Shown in pieces: positions 36,413 to 44,185 of a DNA stretch of 64,000 nucleotides (position 1 is its first letter; each line of letters starts with the position of its first letter). The position numbers and the translations under genes are program-made. This DNA is from Mucilaginibacter ginkgonis (GTDB lineage: Bacteria; Bacteroidota; Bacteroidia; Sphingobacteriales; Sphingobacteriaceae): positions 3,534,001-3,598,000 of the forward strand of contig NZ_CP066775.1 in the NCBI RefSeq assembly GCF_009754905.2. Direction: 5' to 3'. Under the pieces are notes generated by a model. It was given only the letters and a program-made list of their open reading frames with translations, did not search any database and was not told the DNA's origin.

Positions 36413-37735
36413 ATGTTACGCAGGTTATCCATTATGATATTAGCAGCCACGTTGTTAACAAACAGCTTTGTTGCACAAGCCGGACGTATACCTAAGAGAA
36501 AGATCAGGCGTATGTTTAAGCATTTAGCCATTGTCAATGATCATTTTACCGGGTTTATGCTGTATGATTTAGATAAAGGGCGCAGTATTTTCGAGCTCAA
36601 TTCCAATAAGTATTTCACCCCGGCCTCTAACACCAAGCTGTTTACTTTTTATACCTGTCTTAATATGCTGGGCGATTCTATACCCGGCATTAAGTACAGT
36701 ATAGAAGGGGATTCCCTGTTATTTAGCGGCACCGGCGACCCGTCATTTTTGCATGCGGACTTAAAAGGCAACAATGCTTTCAGCTTTTTAAAACAGCAAA
36801 ATAAGCAACTCCTCTTTTGCACGGGCAACTATCAAAAAGAAATCTTCGGCGCCGGATGGGCCTGGGATGATTATAACGATTACTACCAGGCAGAGATCAA
36901 TAACCTTCCGTTGTATGGCAACACCGTTTATTTTTCCGCTGATAGTTCCCGGAACCTATCAGTAACGCCGGCATTTTTTAGGTCGTTGTTACTTCGCGAT
37001 ACTGCAAGTAAGCAGTCAACCTTCAGTATAAAACGCGACTTAGTAAGCAACCGTTTTTACTTTCTTGGGGCTAAGCCATCTTCAAAATACCACCAATGGG
37101 TGCCTTTTAAAACAAGCGATGAGCTGACAGTAAAACTGCTGGCCGACACATTAAAGAAGCCTGTTTACCTAAGCCACATGACATTGCCCGCCAATGCAAA
37201 GATCATCTATAATATAAAAGCCGACAGCGTTTATAAACTGATGCTGCAAACCAGCGATAACTTTGTTGCGGAGCAATTGCTGCTGGTGTGCTCATCTGTA
37301 AAATACGGTTATCTTAACACAGATTCTGTGAGGCAGTATGCAATTGATTCGTTGCTGAACGACCTCCCCGATAAGCCTCAGTGGCGGGATGGTTCCGGTC
37401 TGTCGCGCCAAAATTTGTTTACACCGAGGAGTATTATCGCCCTACTACAGAAAATTTCTGCGAAGGTAAACGACGAGAAAAAGCTATTTGGCATGCTGCC
37501 CAATGGCGGAGTATCGGGCACGTTGCGCACGGCGTATAATACCGATAATGGTGAGCCGTTTGTATTTGCCAAAACCGGTTCGCTGTCAAACAATTATAAC
37601 CAAAGCGGGTATTTAGTTACAAGAAAAGGCCACCGGCTTGCGTTTAGCTTTATGAACAATAACTATACGGACGCAACCCATGCAGTAAGGGACGAGATGG
37701 TACGCATAATGACACTGATCCATGAAAAATTTTAA
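36413..37735 (+). CDS. D-alanyl-D-alanine carboxypeptidase/endopeptidase, PBP4 (S13) family
   Basis: Periplasmic peptidoglycan hydrolase of 440 residues. Signal peptide (to about residue 24, VAQAG), catalytic SxxK as S72-N-T-K75 in TPASNTKLF, SxN as SDN in TSDNFVAEQLLL, and KTG in FAKTGSLSNNY. It trims or cleaves D-Ala-containing cross-links of peptidoglycan. A second Met (MILAATLL) is a possible alternative start 21 nt downstream. Its end overlaps the start of the small lipoprotein gene by 14 nt. Confidence 0.93.
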   Translation: MLRRLSIMILAATLLTNSFVAQAGRIPKRKIRRMFKHLAIVNDHFTGFMLYDLDKGRSIFELNSNKYFTPASNTKLFTFYTCLNMLGDSIPGIKYSIEGDSLLFSGTGDPSFLHADLKGNNAFSFLKQQNKQLLFCTGNYQKEIFGAGWAWDDYNDYYQAEINNLPLYGNTVYFSADSSRNLSVTPAFFRSLLLRDTASKQSTFSIKRDLVSNRFYFLGAKPSSKYHQWVPFKTSDELTVKLLADTLKKPVYLSHMTLPANAKIIYNIKADSVYKLMLQTSDNFVAEQLLLVCSSVKYGYLNTDSVRQYAIDSLLNDLPDKPQWRDGSGLSRQNLFTPRSIIALLQKISAKVNDEKKLFGMLPNGGVSGTLRTAYNTDNGEPFVFAKTGSLSNNYNQSGYLVTRKGHRLAFSFMNNNYTDATHAVRDEMVRIMTLIHEKF

Positions 37736-38147
37736 AGCGCTGCTGTTCATAATCATTTCTGCAATAAGTATCTCCTCTTGTGTATCGCAGGAAGAAACGA
37801 AAACCAAATGCGGCAGTATTATGTGCACCGACGAATTTATCATGGTACCCATACGCCTTATCGCCACCAAAAGCAGCACTATATCTTTCAAAAGTTATAA
37901 GGTAATTAACCTGGCAGCGGGTAAACAGGTGCGCACGAAAGATGTTGTTCGCGACAGCCCTGCAACCCTCATTATTGCCGATGACAGCAACCGCAAGGAC
38001 TTTCCTGAAAGTGTCCAAAACCTGCAGCTACAGGTAACCCGAAATGACGGCCGGGTGGTTACTGCAAACTATAAAATAGGCGGCGGCAAATGCGCCTGCC
38101 ACGTAAGCAAACTCAGCGGGCCAGATCAGGTTGACATAGACCAATAG
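37722..38147 (+). CDS. Putative lipoprotein with CxxxxC and CxC motifs
   Basis: Unrecognised protein of 141 residues. Signal peptide with lipobox ISSC (near residue 20), then cysteines in KCGSIMCTDE and KCACHV, which could form disulfides or bind metal. The rest is beta-rich. The gene overlaps the 3' end of the PBP4-like gene by 14 nt in another frame, so it is cotranscribed and probably translationally coupled; a cell-envelope role is inferred. Confidence 0.78.
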   Translation: MKNFKALLFIIISAISISSCVSQEETKTKCGSIMCTDEFIMVPIRLIATKSSTISFKSYKVINLAAGKQVRTKDVVRDSPATLIIADDSNRKDFPESVQNLQLQVTRNDGRVVTANYKIGGGKCACHVSKLSGPDQVDIDQ

Positions 38148-38244
38148 CGTTTCCGCTCTTGAGCGGGGGGCGAAGGTTTATCGTCCGGATCATCTTCATA
38201 TTTCGACGCCCCTTCACAAAGGAAATTGTTTAATTTTAGCTTAT

Positions 38245-39579
38245 ATGAAGCTGCGATTACTCATTCTCTTCGTTCTATTTTTAAAGATCGGCACTGCATC
38301 AGCCCAGGAAATTTATGTCCCAACGGAAGCTAACCTCAAGGCGCGCGAATGGTTCAGCAACGCCAAATATGGTATGTTTATCCATTGGGGGCCGTTTAGC
38401 ATTCCCGGCTCGGGCGAGTGGGTAATGAACGACCGTAAGATAACAGTAACAAACTATACTCGGCTGGAAAAATTCTTTAATCCGATAGATTTCAATGCAG
38501 ACGAATGGGTAGCACTGGCCAAAAAGGGCGGCATGAAATACATCACGCTCATTACCCGTCATCACGATGGTTTCAGCATGTGGGACACCCAGTATTCCGA
38601 CTTCAACATCATGCATACGCCATTTAAGCGTGATATTGTAAAGGAAATGGGCGAGGCCTGCCATAAGCAAGGCATAAAGCTGTTTTTATATTACTCGCTG
38701 CTTGACTGGCGCCGCGACGATTATCAATACTGGACAGGCCGCACAGGCAAGGCAAGCGGTCGCACTGTTCATGGCGACTGGAATCACTACATCGCTTTTA
38801 TGAAAAATCAGCTGACCGAGTTGCTGACAAAATATGGCGAGATAGGCGGTATTTGGTTTGACGGCCTGTGGGACCAGATGCCCGAAGAAAGTAAAACACG
38901 CAAAGACAATGATGTAAATGTAGACTGGCATACCCGCGAGATCTACGACCTGATACACAAACTGCAGCCGCAATGCCTGGTAGGCAACAACCATCACATG
39001 ACACCGCTGCCCGGCGAAGATTTCCAGATGTTTGAGCAGGATGTGCCCGGCGAAAACAACAACGGGTTAAGCTTCCAGAAGATATCAAATCTTCCTTTAG
39101 AGACCTGCGCCACCATGAACGGCAGCTGGGGTTTTAATTTGACAGATACAACCTACAAAACGCCTGCGCAACTGGTAAACCTGCTTGTACGCTCGGCGGG
39201 TAACGGTGGCAATTTGCTCCTTAATATTGGCCCTATGCCCAATGGCGAGATACAGCTGGAGTTTATTGACCGCATTAGGTGGATGGGCAATTGGACAGGC
39301 ATCTATGGCGAGAGTATTTATAATACAACCGGCGGTTATTTACGCCCGCAAAAGTGGGGCGCCATTACCAGAAAAGGTAAATTCGTGTACGTTCATGTAC
39401 TAAAGCCCGAGGGTAACTCTGTTACACTAAGCAACATCCCCTTCAGCATAAAAGGAGCTTACCTGTTGAAGAACAAAGTGCCTGTAAAATACATGCTCAA
39501 TAAAAATGAGCTGGTTTTGCCTGTGAACCAACCCACCGCTGCCGACCCCGATAATGTGATAGTTTTAGAAACCAAATAA
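38245..39579 (+). CDS. Alpha-L-fucosidase, GH29
   Basis: Secreted glycoside hydrolase of 444 residues that releases alpha-L-fucose. Signal peptide (1-20), then the family start AREWFSNAKYGMFIHWGPFS, the substrate block TRHHDGFSMWDT, and the nucleophile D206 in GGIWFDGLWD; a short C-terminal beta domain follows. It is a retaining enzyme by family. Located alone, not inside a full polysaccharide-utilisation locus, since no SusC/D pair is adjacent. Confidence 0.95.
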   Translation: MKLRLLILFVLFLKIGTASAQEIYVPTEANLKAREWFSNAKYGMFIHWGPFSIPGSGEWVMNDRKITVTNYTRLEKFFNPIDFNADEWVALAKKGGMKYITLITRHHDGFSMWDTQYSDFNIMHTPFKRDIVKEMGEACHKQGIKLFLYYSLLDWRRDDYQYWTGRTGKASGRTVHGDWNHYIAFMKNQLTELLTKYGEIGGIWFDGLWDQMPEESKTRKDNDVNVDWHTREIYDLIHKLQPQCLVGNNHHMTPLPGEDFQMFEQDVPGENNNGLSFQKISNLPLETCATMNGSWGFNLTDTTYKTPAQLVNLLVRSAGNGGNLLLNIGPMPNGEIQLEFIDRIRWMGNWTGIYGESIYNTTGGYLRPQKWGAITRKGKFVYVHVLKPEGNSVTLSNIPFSIKGAYLLKNKVPVKYMLNKNELVLPVNQPTAADPDNVIVLETK

Positions 39580-39685
39580 TACATCTTTTGGCCCCGCGTT
39601 CCTACCGGCAATAAAGTTTTTTTACTTTAAAGTAAAAGAAACCGGCATTAAAATGCTATTTTGCAACACTATTGAAACCCTGATT

Positions 39686-40693
39686 ATGACTAAGAAGACT
39701 GATTTTATTTACTCAGCCGAATCTGAGCCACACCGTATCCGCACTAAAAAAATGCTGAAAGAGTACCCGCACATTAGGGAACTGATCGGCAAAAATCCAT
39801 ATACCATTTTACCGATTATCGGAATTGTAGCCGGAATGATCTTACTGGCCTGGGTACTGCGCGACCAATCGTGGTGGTGGGTTTTTGGTGCTGCCTATTT
39901 TATCGGCGCCTTTGCAGATCATGCTCTTTTTGTGCTGATACATGAATGTGCGCACCACCTGATATTTAAAAGCCGTTCGGCTAACCGCTGGGCAGGTATG
40001 CTGGCTAATATCCCGCAGATTTTCCCAAGTTCTATTTCCTTTGAGTACTACCATATTAAGCACCATTCATTTCAGGGTGTGCATGAATTGGATGCCGATT
40101 TACCAAACGCCTGGGAAGCGAAGCTGATTAATAACTCTTTTGTGGGTAAAGCCCTTTGGCTGCTTTTTTTCCCGGTATTTCAGGCCACCCGCCTATCACG
40201 TTTGAAAGAAATTAAAGCGTTTGATAAATGGACGCTGGCTAATTATATCGTTCAGGCAGTATTTGTTACGGCAATTGCCTATTTCATGGGCTGGCATTCC
40301 ATCGCTTTCTTATTGTTAAGCTTTTCGTTCTCTGTAGGTTTACATCCCCTTGGCGCCCGCTGGATACAAGAACATTACCTTACCCATACAGAAGAGCAGG
40401 AAACTTACAGTTATTACGGAGGCCTGAACAAAGTGGCTTTTAACGTAGGTTTCCACAATGAGCATCATGACTTTCCGTCTATTCCGTGGAATAAATTACC
40501 ACAGATCAAAAAAGCGGCACCGGTTTATTACGACACATTGCACTACCATAAATCGTGGACAATGCTGTTCCTGCGTTTCTTGTTCGATCGTGAGATATCC
40601 CTGTTTAACCGCATACTGCGCAAAGAACGTGGTAAAGTAGCGCTGACAGACGTATCGAAACCAGATCTTGAGATGACCCGCGTGGCTAGCTAA
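39686..40693 (+). CDS. Sphingolipid delta-4-desaturase-like membrane desaturase
   Basis: Integral-membrane di-iron desaturase of 335 residues that closely follows the dihydroceramide delta-4 desaturase DEGS1 layout. Three histidine boxes: H86-ECA-H90, H123-IK-HH127, H257-NE-HH261; in human DEGS1 (from memory) they are at nearly the same residues (89, 128, 259). Shared blocks include PHRIRTKKMLKEYP at the N terminus, NRWAGMLANIP, SISFEYYHIKHH, GLHPLGARWIQEHY, and ETYSYYGGLN plus HNEHHDFPSIP. About four membrane helices. Sphingobacteria make sphingolipids, so ceramide is a plausible substrate (inference). The ATG at 39686 is chosen over one 33 nt earlier by fit to the family start. The next gene begins at the base after its stop. 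Confidence 0.9.
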   Translation: MTKKTDFIYSAESEPHRIRTKKMLKEYPHIRELIGKNPYTILPIIGIVAGMILLAWVLRDQSWWWVFGAAYFIGAFADHALFVLIHECAHHLIFKSRSANRWAGMLANIPQIFPSSISFEYYHIKHHSFQGVHELDADLPNAWEAKLINNSFVGKALWLLFFPVFQATRLSRLKEIKAFDKWTLANYIVQAVFVTAIAYFMGWHSIAFLLLSFSFSVGLHPLGARWIQEHYLTHTEEQETYSYYGGLNKVAFNVGFHNEHHDFPSIPWNKLPQIKKAAPVYYDTLHYHKSWTMLFLRFLFDREISLFNRILRKERGKVALTDVSKPDLEMTRVAS

Positions 40694-40906
40694 ATGCAAC
40701 CCAACAACCCGCTGCACGGCAAAACTCTCGAAACCATTTTAAATGAACTGGTTTTAAAATTAGGTTGGGCCGAAATGGGTTACCGTATCCGTATCAACTG
40801 CTTTATCAAAGACCCGAGCATTAAATCGAGCCTTGCCTTTCTGCGTAAAAACGAGTGGGCAAGGAAGAAGGTAGAGGAGTTGTATTTGGAAACGATTATT
40901 TCTTGA
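40694..40906 (+). CDS. VF530 family DNA-binding protein
   Basis: Small protein of 70 residues. The text [44 protein letters not shown] and [11 protein letters not shown] is the signature of the VF530 family (PF09905), described structurally as DNA-binding. Its ATG follows the desaturase stop codon directly (TAAATG), so the two are coupled. A functional link with lipid desaturation is not obvious. Confidence 0.9.
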   Translation: MQPNNPLHGKTLETILNELVLKLGWAEMGYRIRINCFIKDPSIKSSLAFLRKNEWARKKVEELYLETIIS

Positions 40907-40984
40907 TAGCGGATACAATTTCTTATTGCGAGATGAGTAGCAGACCTCGCACTCACTTCATTAACGACAGTGTAGTCAACGCTT

Positions 40985-41392
40985 ACATTAATGAATAAGA
41001 ATTTGTCACTTTTTCCTTAGATGAAAAAGTAACCAAAAAATCAAGGCAAAAAAACGCTTCAGCCCGCTCTGTCGTTTCTTAACGCTTTTAGGTCATGGCC
41101 CGAAAAAAGCTAAAACGACTCCCGATAGATATCGGGATACCGCAACGCCGGCCCGCCTTTTCTGCCGCGGCCACCACTATTTTTATCTGCAAGGTCCAAA
41201 CGTCAGCGCGCAGCTTCGGTGATAAATATTTTGCGCTACTGAGGGCATGTGTGATGAGGGCCTGCAAAATACTTTGCAGGGCAAAAGCCTGTGCGGCAAA
41301 AGAAGCCTTGCGCTGACTTGGCCTTTTTGGACACTTTTGTGGCTAAGACAAAAGTGTCGAGCCTTCGCGGCGAATGAGCGTCTAACCCAAAC
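40985..41392. repeat. Composite dispersed repeat block, non-coding
   Basis: This gene-free stretch of about 490 bp (40907-41395) is rich in hairpins: the arms CTTTTTCC...GAAAAAG near 41009-41028, the palindrome CCCGATAGATATCGGGA near 41118-41134, CCTGCAAA/TTTGCAGG at 41262-41281, and ACACTTTTGT/ACAAAAGTGT at about 41329-41357. Text such as AGTAACCAAAAAATCAAGGC is, from memory, common in intergenic repeats of Sphingobacteriaceae. Open frames inside it are in low-complexity repeat text and are not called. Confidence 0.6.
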
Positions 41393-41395
41393 CCA

Positions 41396-42085
41396 TCAAC
41401 CGGCCCTCAACCTTGCCAAATACTGCCCGTACTCATCATCCATCAACACTTCCATGACAAAACCAAGTTCGACAGTAACGTCCTCTAAAGTTTTTTCATC
41501 GATGTACAGCCAACTAAACCATTCGCCTTTTTGGCCGGCGTATTCATATTGATAAGCTATTTCACCATAATATTTGTCGGCAGGCAATTCACCATCTTCA
41601 TATAGATAGGAAACATCAGACGAGTCGAACAGGATACTGCCGCCCGGTGCTAGCAATGTTTTCAAATGATTGAGCAAACGTTTCAATCCATCCATCGTAC
41701 CTGCAAGGCCGATGCCGTTCATGAGCAATAATAAGGTATCGAATCGGCCTTGGTTGTAAGTAAAGATATCCGCGATGAATGCTTTTCCAACACCGCGTTG
41801 TTTCATCACCTCGACGGCCAGCGGCGATATATCAATAGCGGTAACGTCTTTACCTTCATGCTGCAAAAACAAAGCGTGGCTTCCCGCGCCTGCCCCTATG
41901 TCTAAAATTTTGCCGGTACATTGCTCAAGCGCCAGCCATTCCAGGTCGGGCATATCATCTTCTTCGCGGAAATACGTATCAATCGGCATCTCTTCTTTAG
42001 GGCCATATTGGTTGTGGATCCAAAGTTTATCAGCAGTGTTACTTACTGCGTGTGCCGCAATTGCCCGTCCTAAGATGTCTTTCAT
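41396..42085 (-). CDS. Class I SAM-dependent methyltransferase
   Basis: Cytosolic Rossmann-fold methyltransferase of 229 residues. SAM-binding motif I is ILDIGAGAGSHALFL (about 55-69) followed by the acidic loop VTAIDISP, and later motifs LLLMNGIGL and LAPGGSILFDSSDV. Substrate cannot be inferred. Its -7 box TAACTTTG lies only 6 nt before the ATG, so a leaderless or near-leaderless mRNA is likely. Divergent from the DUF92 gene. Confidence 0.9.
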   Translation of the reverse strand: MKDILGRAIAAHAVSNTADKLWIHNQYGPKEEMPIDTYFREEDDMPDLEWLALEQCTGKILDIGAGAGSHALFLQHEGKDVTAIDISPLAVEVMKQRGVGKAFIADIFTYNQGRFDTLLLLMNGIGLAGTMDGLKRLLNHLKTLLAPGGSILFDSSDVSYLYEDGELPADKYYGEIAYQYEYAGQKGEWFSWLYIDEKTLEDVTVELGFVMEVLMDDEYGQYLARLRAG

Positions 42086-42091
42086 GGTTTA

Positions 42092-42099
42092 CAAAGTTA
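42092..42099 (-). promoter_or_regulatory. -7 box TAACTTTG of methyltransferase gene
   Basis: Minus-strand TAACTTTG matches TAnnTTTG and ends 6 nt before the ATG at 42085. No -33 TTTG at normal spacing. Confidence 0.55.
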
Positions 42100-42120
42100 A
42101 GTCTTTGACTATAGGTTTGT

Positions 42121-42154
42121 CGCCCTCTCCTATGGAGAAGGTTGGGGAGAGGTC
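42121..42154. repeat. Degenerate CCCTCTCC/GGAGAGG dispersed repeat
   Basis: CCCTCTCC, TATGGAGAAGG and GGGGAGAGG form the same motif set as the repeat at 8573-8606. It sits exactly between two divergent promoters (42092-42099 and 42164-42171), not after a gene, so it cannot be a terminator for either. Confidence 0.6.
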
Positions 42155-42163
42155 GGCAATTTA

Positions 42164-42171
42164 TATATTTG
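42164..42171 (+). promoter_or_regulatory. -7 box TATATTTG of DUF92 gene
   Basis: TATATTTG matches TAnnTTTG and ends 3 nt before the ATG at 42175, which predicts a leaderless transcript. Confidence 0.55.
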
Positions 42172-42174
42172 AAC

Positions 42175-42885
42175 ATGACCAGCCCGTACATCATTTATTT
42201 ACTGTTATTTGCTGCCGCCACCGTAGCCGCTCTGCTTAAAAAATTAACCATTGCCGGGGCCGCAGCCGGGCTTATTGTGGCCGCACTTATTTACGCTGCA
42301 GGCGGTGTAACGGGTGTCTTCTCATTAGCTGTCTTCTTTGTACTTGGCTCGGGTGCATCGACGATCGGGCTTAAGCGCAAGCAGATGCTTGGTTTGGCCG
42401 AAGAAAATAAAGGTCAACGCACTATGTGGCAGGTGCTGGCGAATGGCGGGGTGGCAGCGATACTATCAGCCGCATCATTAGTCATACCTGGGCTGCATTT
42501 TCCTGTAACATTGCTTATTTGCGGCAGCCTGGCCGCTGCCACGGCAGATACGCTGTCATCTGAATTGGGGAACATATATGGAAAGCGTTTTTACAATATC
42601 ATCACCTTTGAAAAAGACACGCGCGGATTGGATGGTGTTGTCAGTCTGGAGGGTACACTGTCAGGGATACTAGGCGCAGCGGTTATCGCGATAATTTATT
42701 TTTCCGGAACCGACGATTTGATGTCTGCGACATTTGTCTTTCTCGCCGGGACGATCGGCACGTTGATAGATTCCATACTTGGTGCAACCTTAGAACGTCG
42801 CGGCTTGATCGGCAATAATGCGGTTAATTTTCTGAATACACTTACCGGGGCGGCAACAGCCTGGTTGCTCTGTGTTATTTTCTGA
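42175..42885 (+). CDS. DUF92 family integral membrane protein
   Basis: Multi-pass protein of 236 residues, about six to seven membrane helices, family DUF92/TIGR00297 (PF01940). Typical text: GSGASTIGLKRKQ, AATADTLSSELGNIYGK, and GTIGTLIDSILGATLERRG. The plant relative VTE6 is a phytyl-phosphate kinase; bacterial function is not known. The ATG at 42175 sits just behind its -7 box; a longer frame to 42142 would start inside the repeat and is rejected. Its stop overlaps the dinB start (TGATG). Confidence 0.9.
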   Translation: MTSPYIIYLLLFAAATVAALLKKLTIAGAAAGLIVAALIYAAGGVTGVFSLAVFFVLGSGASTIGLKRKQMLGLAEENKGQRTMWQVLANGGVAAILSAASLVIPGLHFPVTLLICGSLAAATADTLSSELGNIYGKRFYNIITFEKDTRGLDGVVSLEGTLSGILGAAVIAIIYFSGTDDLMSATFVFLAGTIGTLIDSILGATLERRGLIGNNAVNFLNTLTGAATAWLLCVIF

Positions 42886-43982
42886 TGGCCGAAATAGAGA
42901 ACATATTGCCATTGAGAAAGATCATCCATATCGACATGGATGCTTTTTACGCTTCAGTAGAGCAGCGCGACAACCCGGAGTTGCGCGGAAAGCCTTTGGT
43001 GGTCGGTGGGTCGCCGGATGGGCGGGGCGTGGTAGCTGCCGCTAGTTACGAGGTGCGTAAGTTTGGTGTACACTCGGCCATGTCTGCCATGCAGGCCAGG
43101 AAATTATGCCCGCATGCGATATTCGTAAAGCCCAGGTTCGCGGTTTATAAAGAAGTATCACGTGCCATCCGCGAAATTTTTTCAAGATACACAGATCTGA
43201 TCGAGCCGTTGTCGCTTGATGAGGCCTATCTCGACGTTACGCAGGATAAGCTAAATATCGGCTCGGCGATGGATATTGCTGCCGCGATAAAAAGATCCAT
43301 CAAAGAAGAGTTGAACCTTACAGCTTCGGCAGGCGTGTCGGTGAACAAGTTTGTGGCGAAAATTGCATCAGACATTAATAAGCCTGACGGACTGAAATTT
43401 ATCGGGCCGTCATCTGTTGAAGGCTTTATGGAAAAGCTGCCTGTCGAAAAATTTCACGGTGTAGGCAAAGTAACGGCGCAGCGAATGAAAGCCTTGAACC
43501 TGCATACAGGCGCCGACCTAAAGCAGCTTACAATGGAAGAGATGACCAGGCATTTTGGCAAGGTTGGTACCTTTTACTACAATATCGTTCGTGGGATAGA
43601 TAACCGCCCTGTGCAGCCTGACCGTGAAACTAAATCTATTGGTGCGGAAGATACTTTTGAGCGGGACTTGTCATCGATGGAGGAAATGTCGCCCGAGATA
43701 GATAAACTTGTAGAAAAAGTGGTCAGCAGGTTAAGGCAATATCAGCTGAAAGGCCGCACGGTTACGCTAAAGGTGAAATACAGCGATTTTAAGCAGATAA
43801 CACGTAACCGTTCCTTTACCGAACCTATTGACGATGCAGACATCATCAGAAAAGCTTCGCTCGAGTTGCTGGAGAATAATATCATTGATAAAAGGATAAG
43901 GCTGCTAGGTGTTACCGTCTCAAACTTCGACCCGCTGCCAAACGCCAAACCAGACAATGAGGCGCAATTGAAGTTGTTTTAG
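42885..43982 (+). CDS. dinB: DNA polymerase IV (Y family)
   Basis: Translesion polymerase of 365 residues. Catalytic motifs IHIDMDAFYASVE (metal Asp) and PLSLDEAYLDVT are intact, followed by a helix-hairpin-helix (HGVGKVTAQRM) and little-finger domain. The C terminus ends QLKLF, a fit to the beta-clamp-binding pentapeptide QLxLF. It overlaps the DUF92 stop by 1 nt, so both are translated from one message. Confidence 0.96.
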   Translation: MAEIENILPLRKIIHIDMDAFYASVEQRDNPELRGKPLVVGGSPDGRGVVAAASYEVRKFGVHSAMSAMQARKLCPHAIFVKPRFAVYKEVSRAIREIFSRYTDLIEPLSLDEAYLDVTQDKLNIGSAMDIAAAIKRSIKEELNLTASAGVSVNKFVAKIASDINKPDGLKFIGPSSVEGFMEKLPVEKFHGVGKVTAQRMKALNLHTGADLKQLTMEEMTRHFGKVGTFYYNIVRGIDNRPVQPDRETKSIGAEDTFERDLSSMEEMSPEIDKLVEKVVSRLRQYQLKGRTVTLKVKYSDFKQITRNRSFTEPIDDADIIRKASLELLENNIIDKRIRLLGVTVSNFDPLPNAKPDNEAQLKLF

Positions 43983-43993
43983 GATTAGTAAAG

Positions 43994-44040
43994 TCATGCC
44001 ATCTCGATAGTGATCAGGATTGATCCGGCATCTCGAAGGA
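43994..44040. repeat. Dispersed inverted repeat, GTCATGCC...CTCGAAGGACATG
   Basis: GTCATGCCATCTCG and the opposed CGGCATCTCGAAGGACATG surround ATCAGGATTGAT. It uses the same words as the 20199-20281 and 16127-16206 repeats. Lies between dinB and lutB, in 203 bp without a gene. Confidence 0.5.
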
Positions 44041-44185
44041 CATGGATAATCTCAGCCGTAGTGGTGACAACACCACCTCGTTAACCCTGATACAATCTTA
44101 CGTGGTTAGTGGTGCTAGATTGCTAAAGGGAATATAAAGTGTCGATGGTCTTTACTTACCTCCAAATATTTTAATTTAGCCGCTG

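Noticed and set aside
41095..41316. Open frame of 73 codons starting MARKKLKRL
   Set aside because: It lies wholly inside the stacked-repeat block, has the basic, Ala/Cys-rich composition of translated repeat text, and no promoter or family match.
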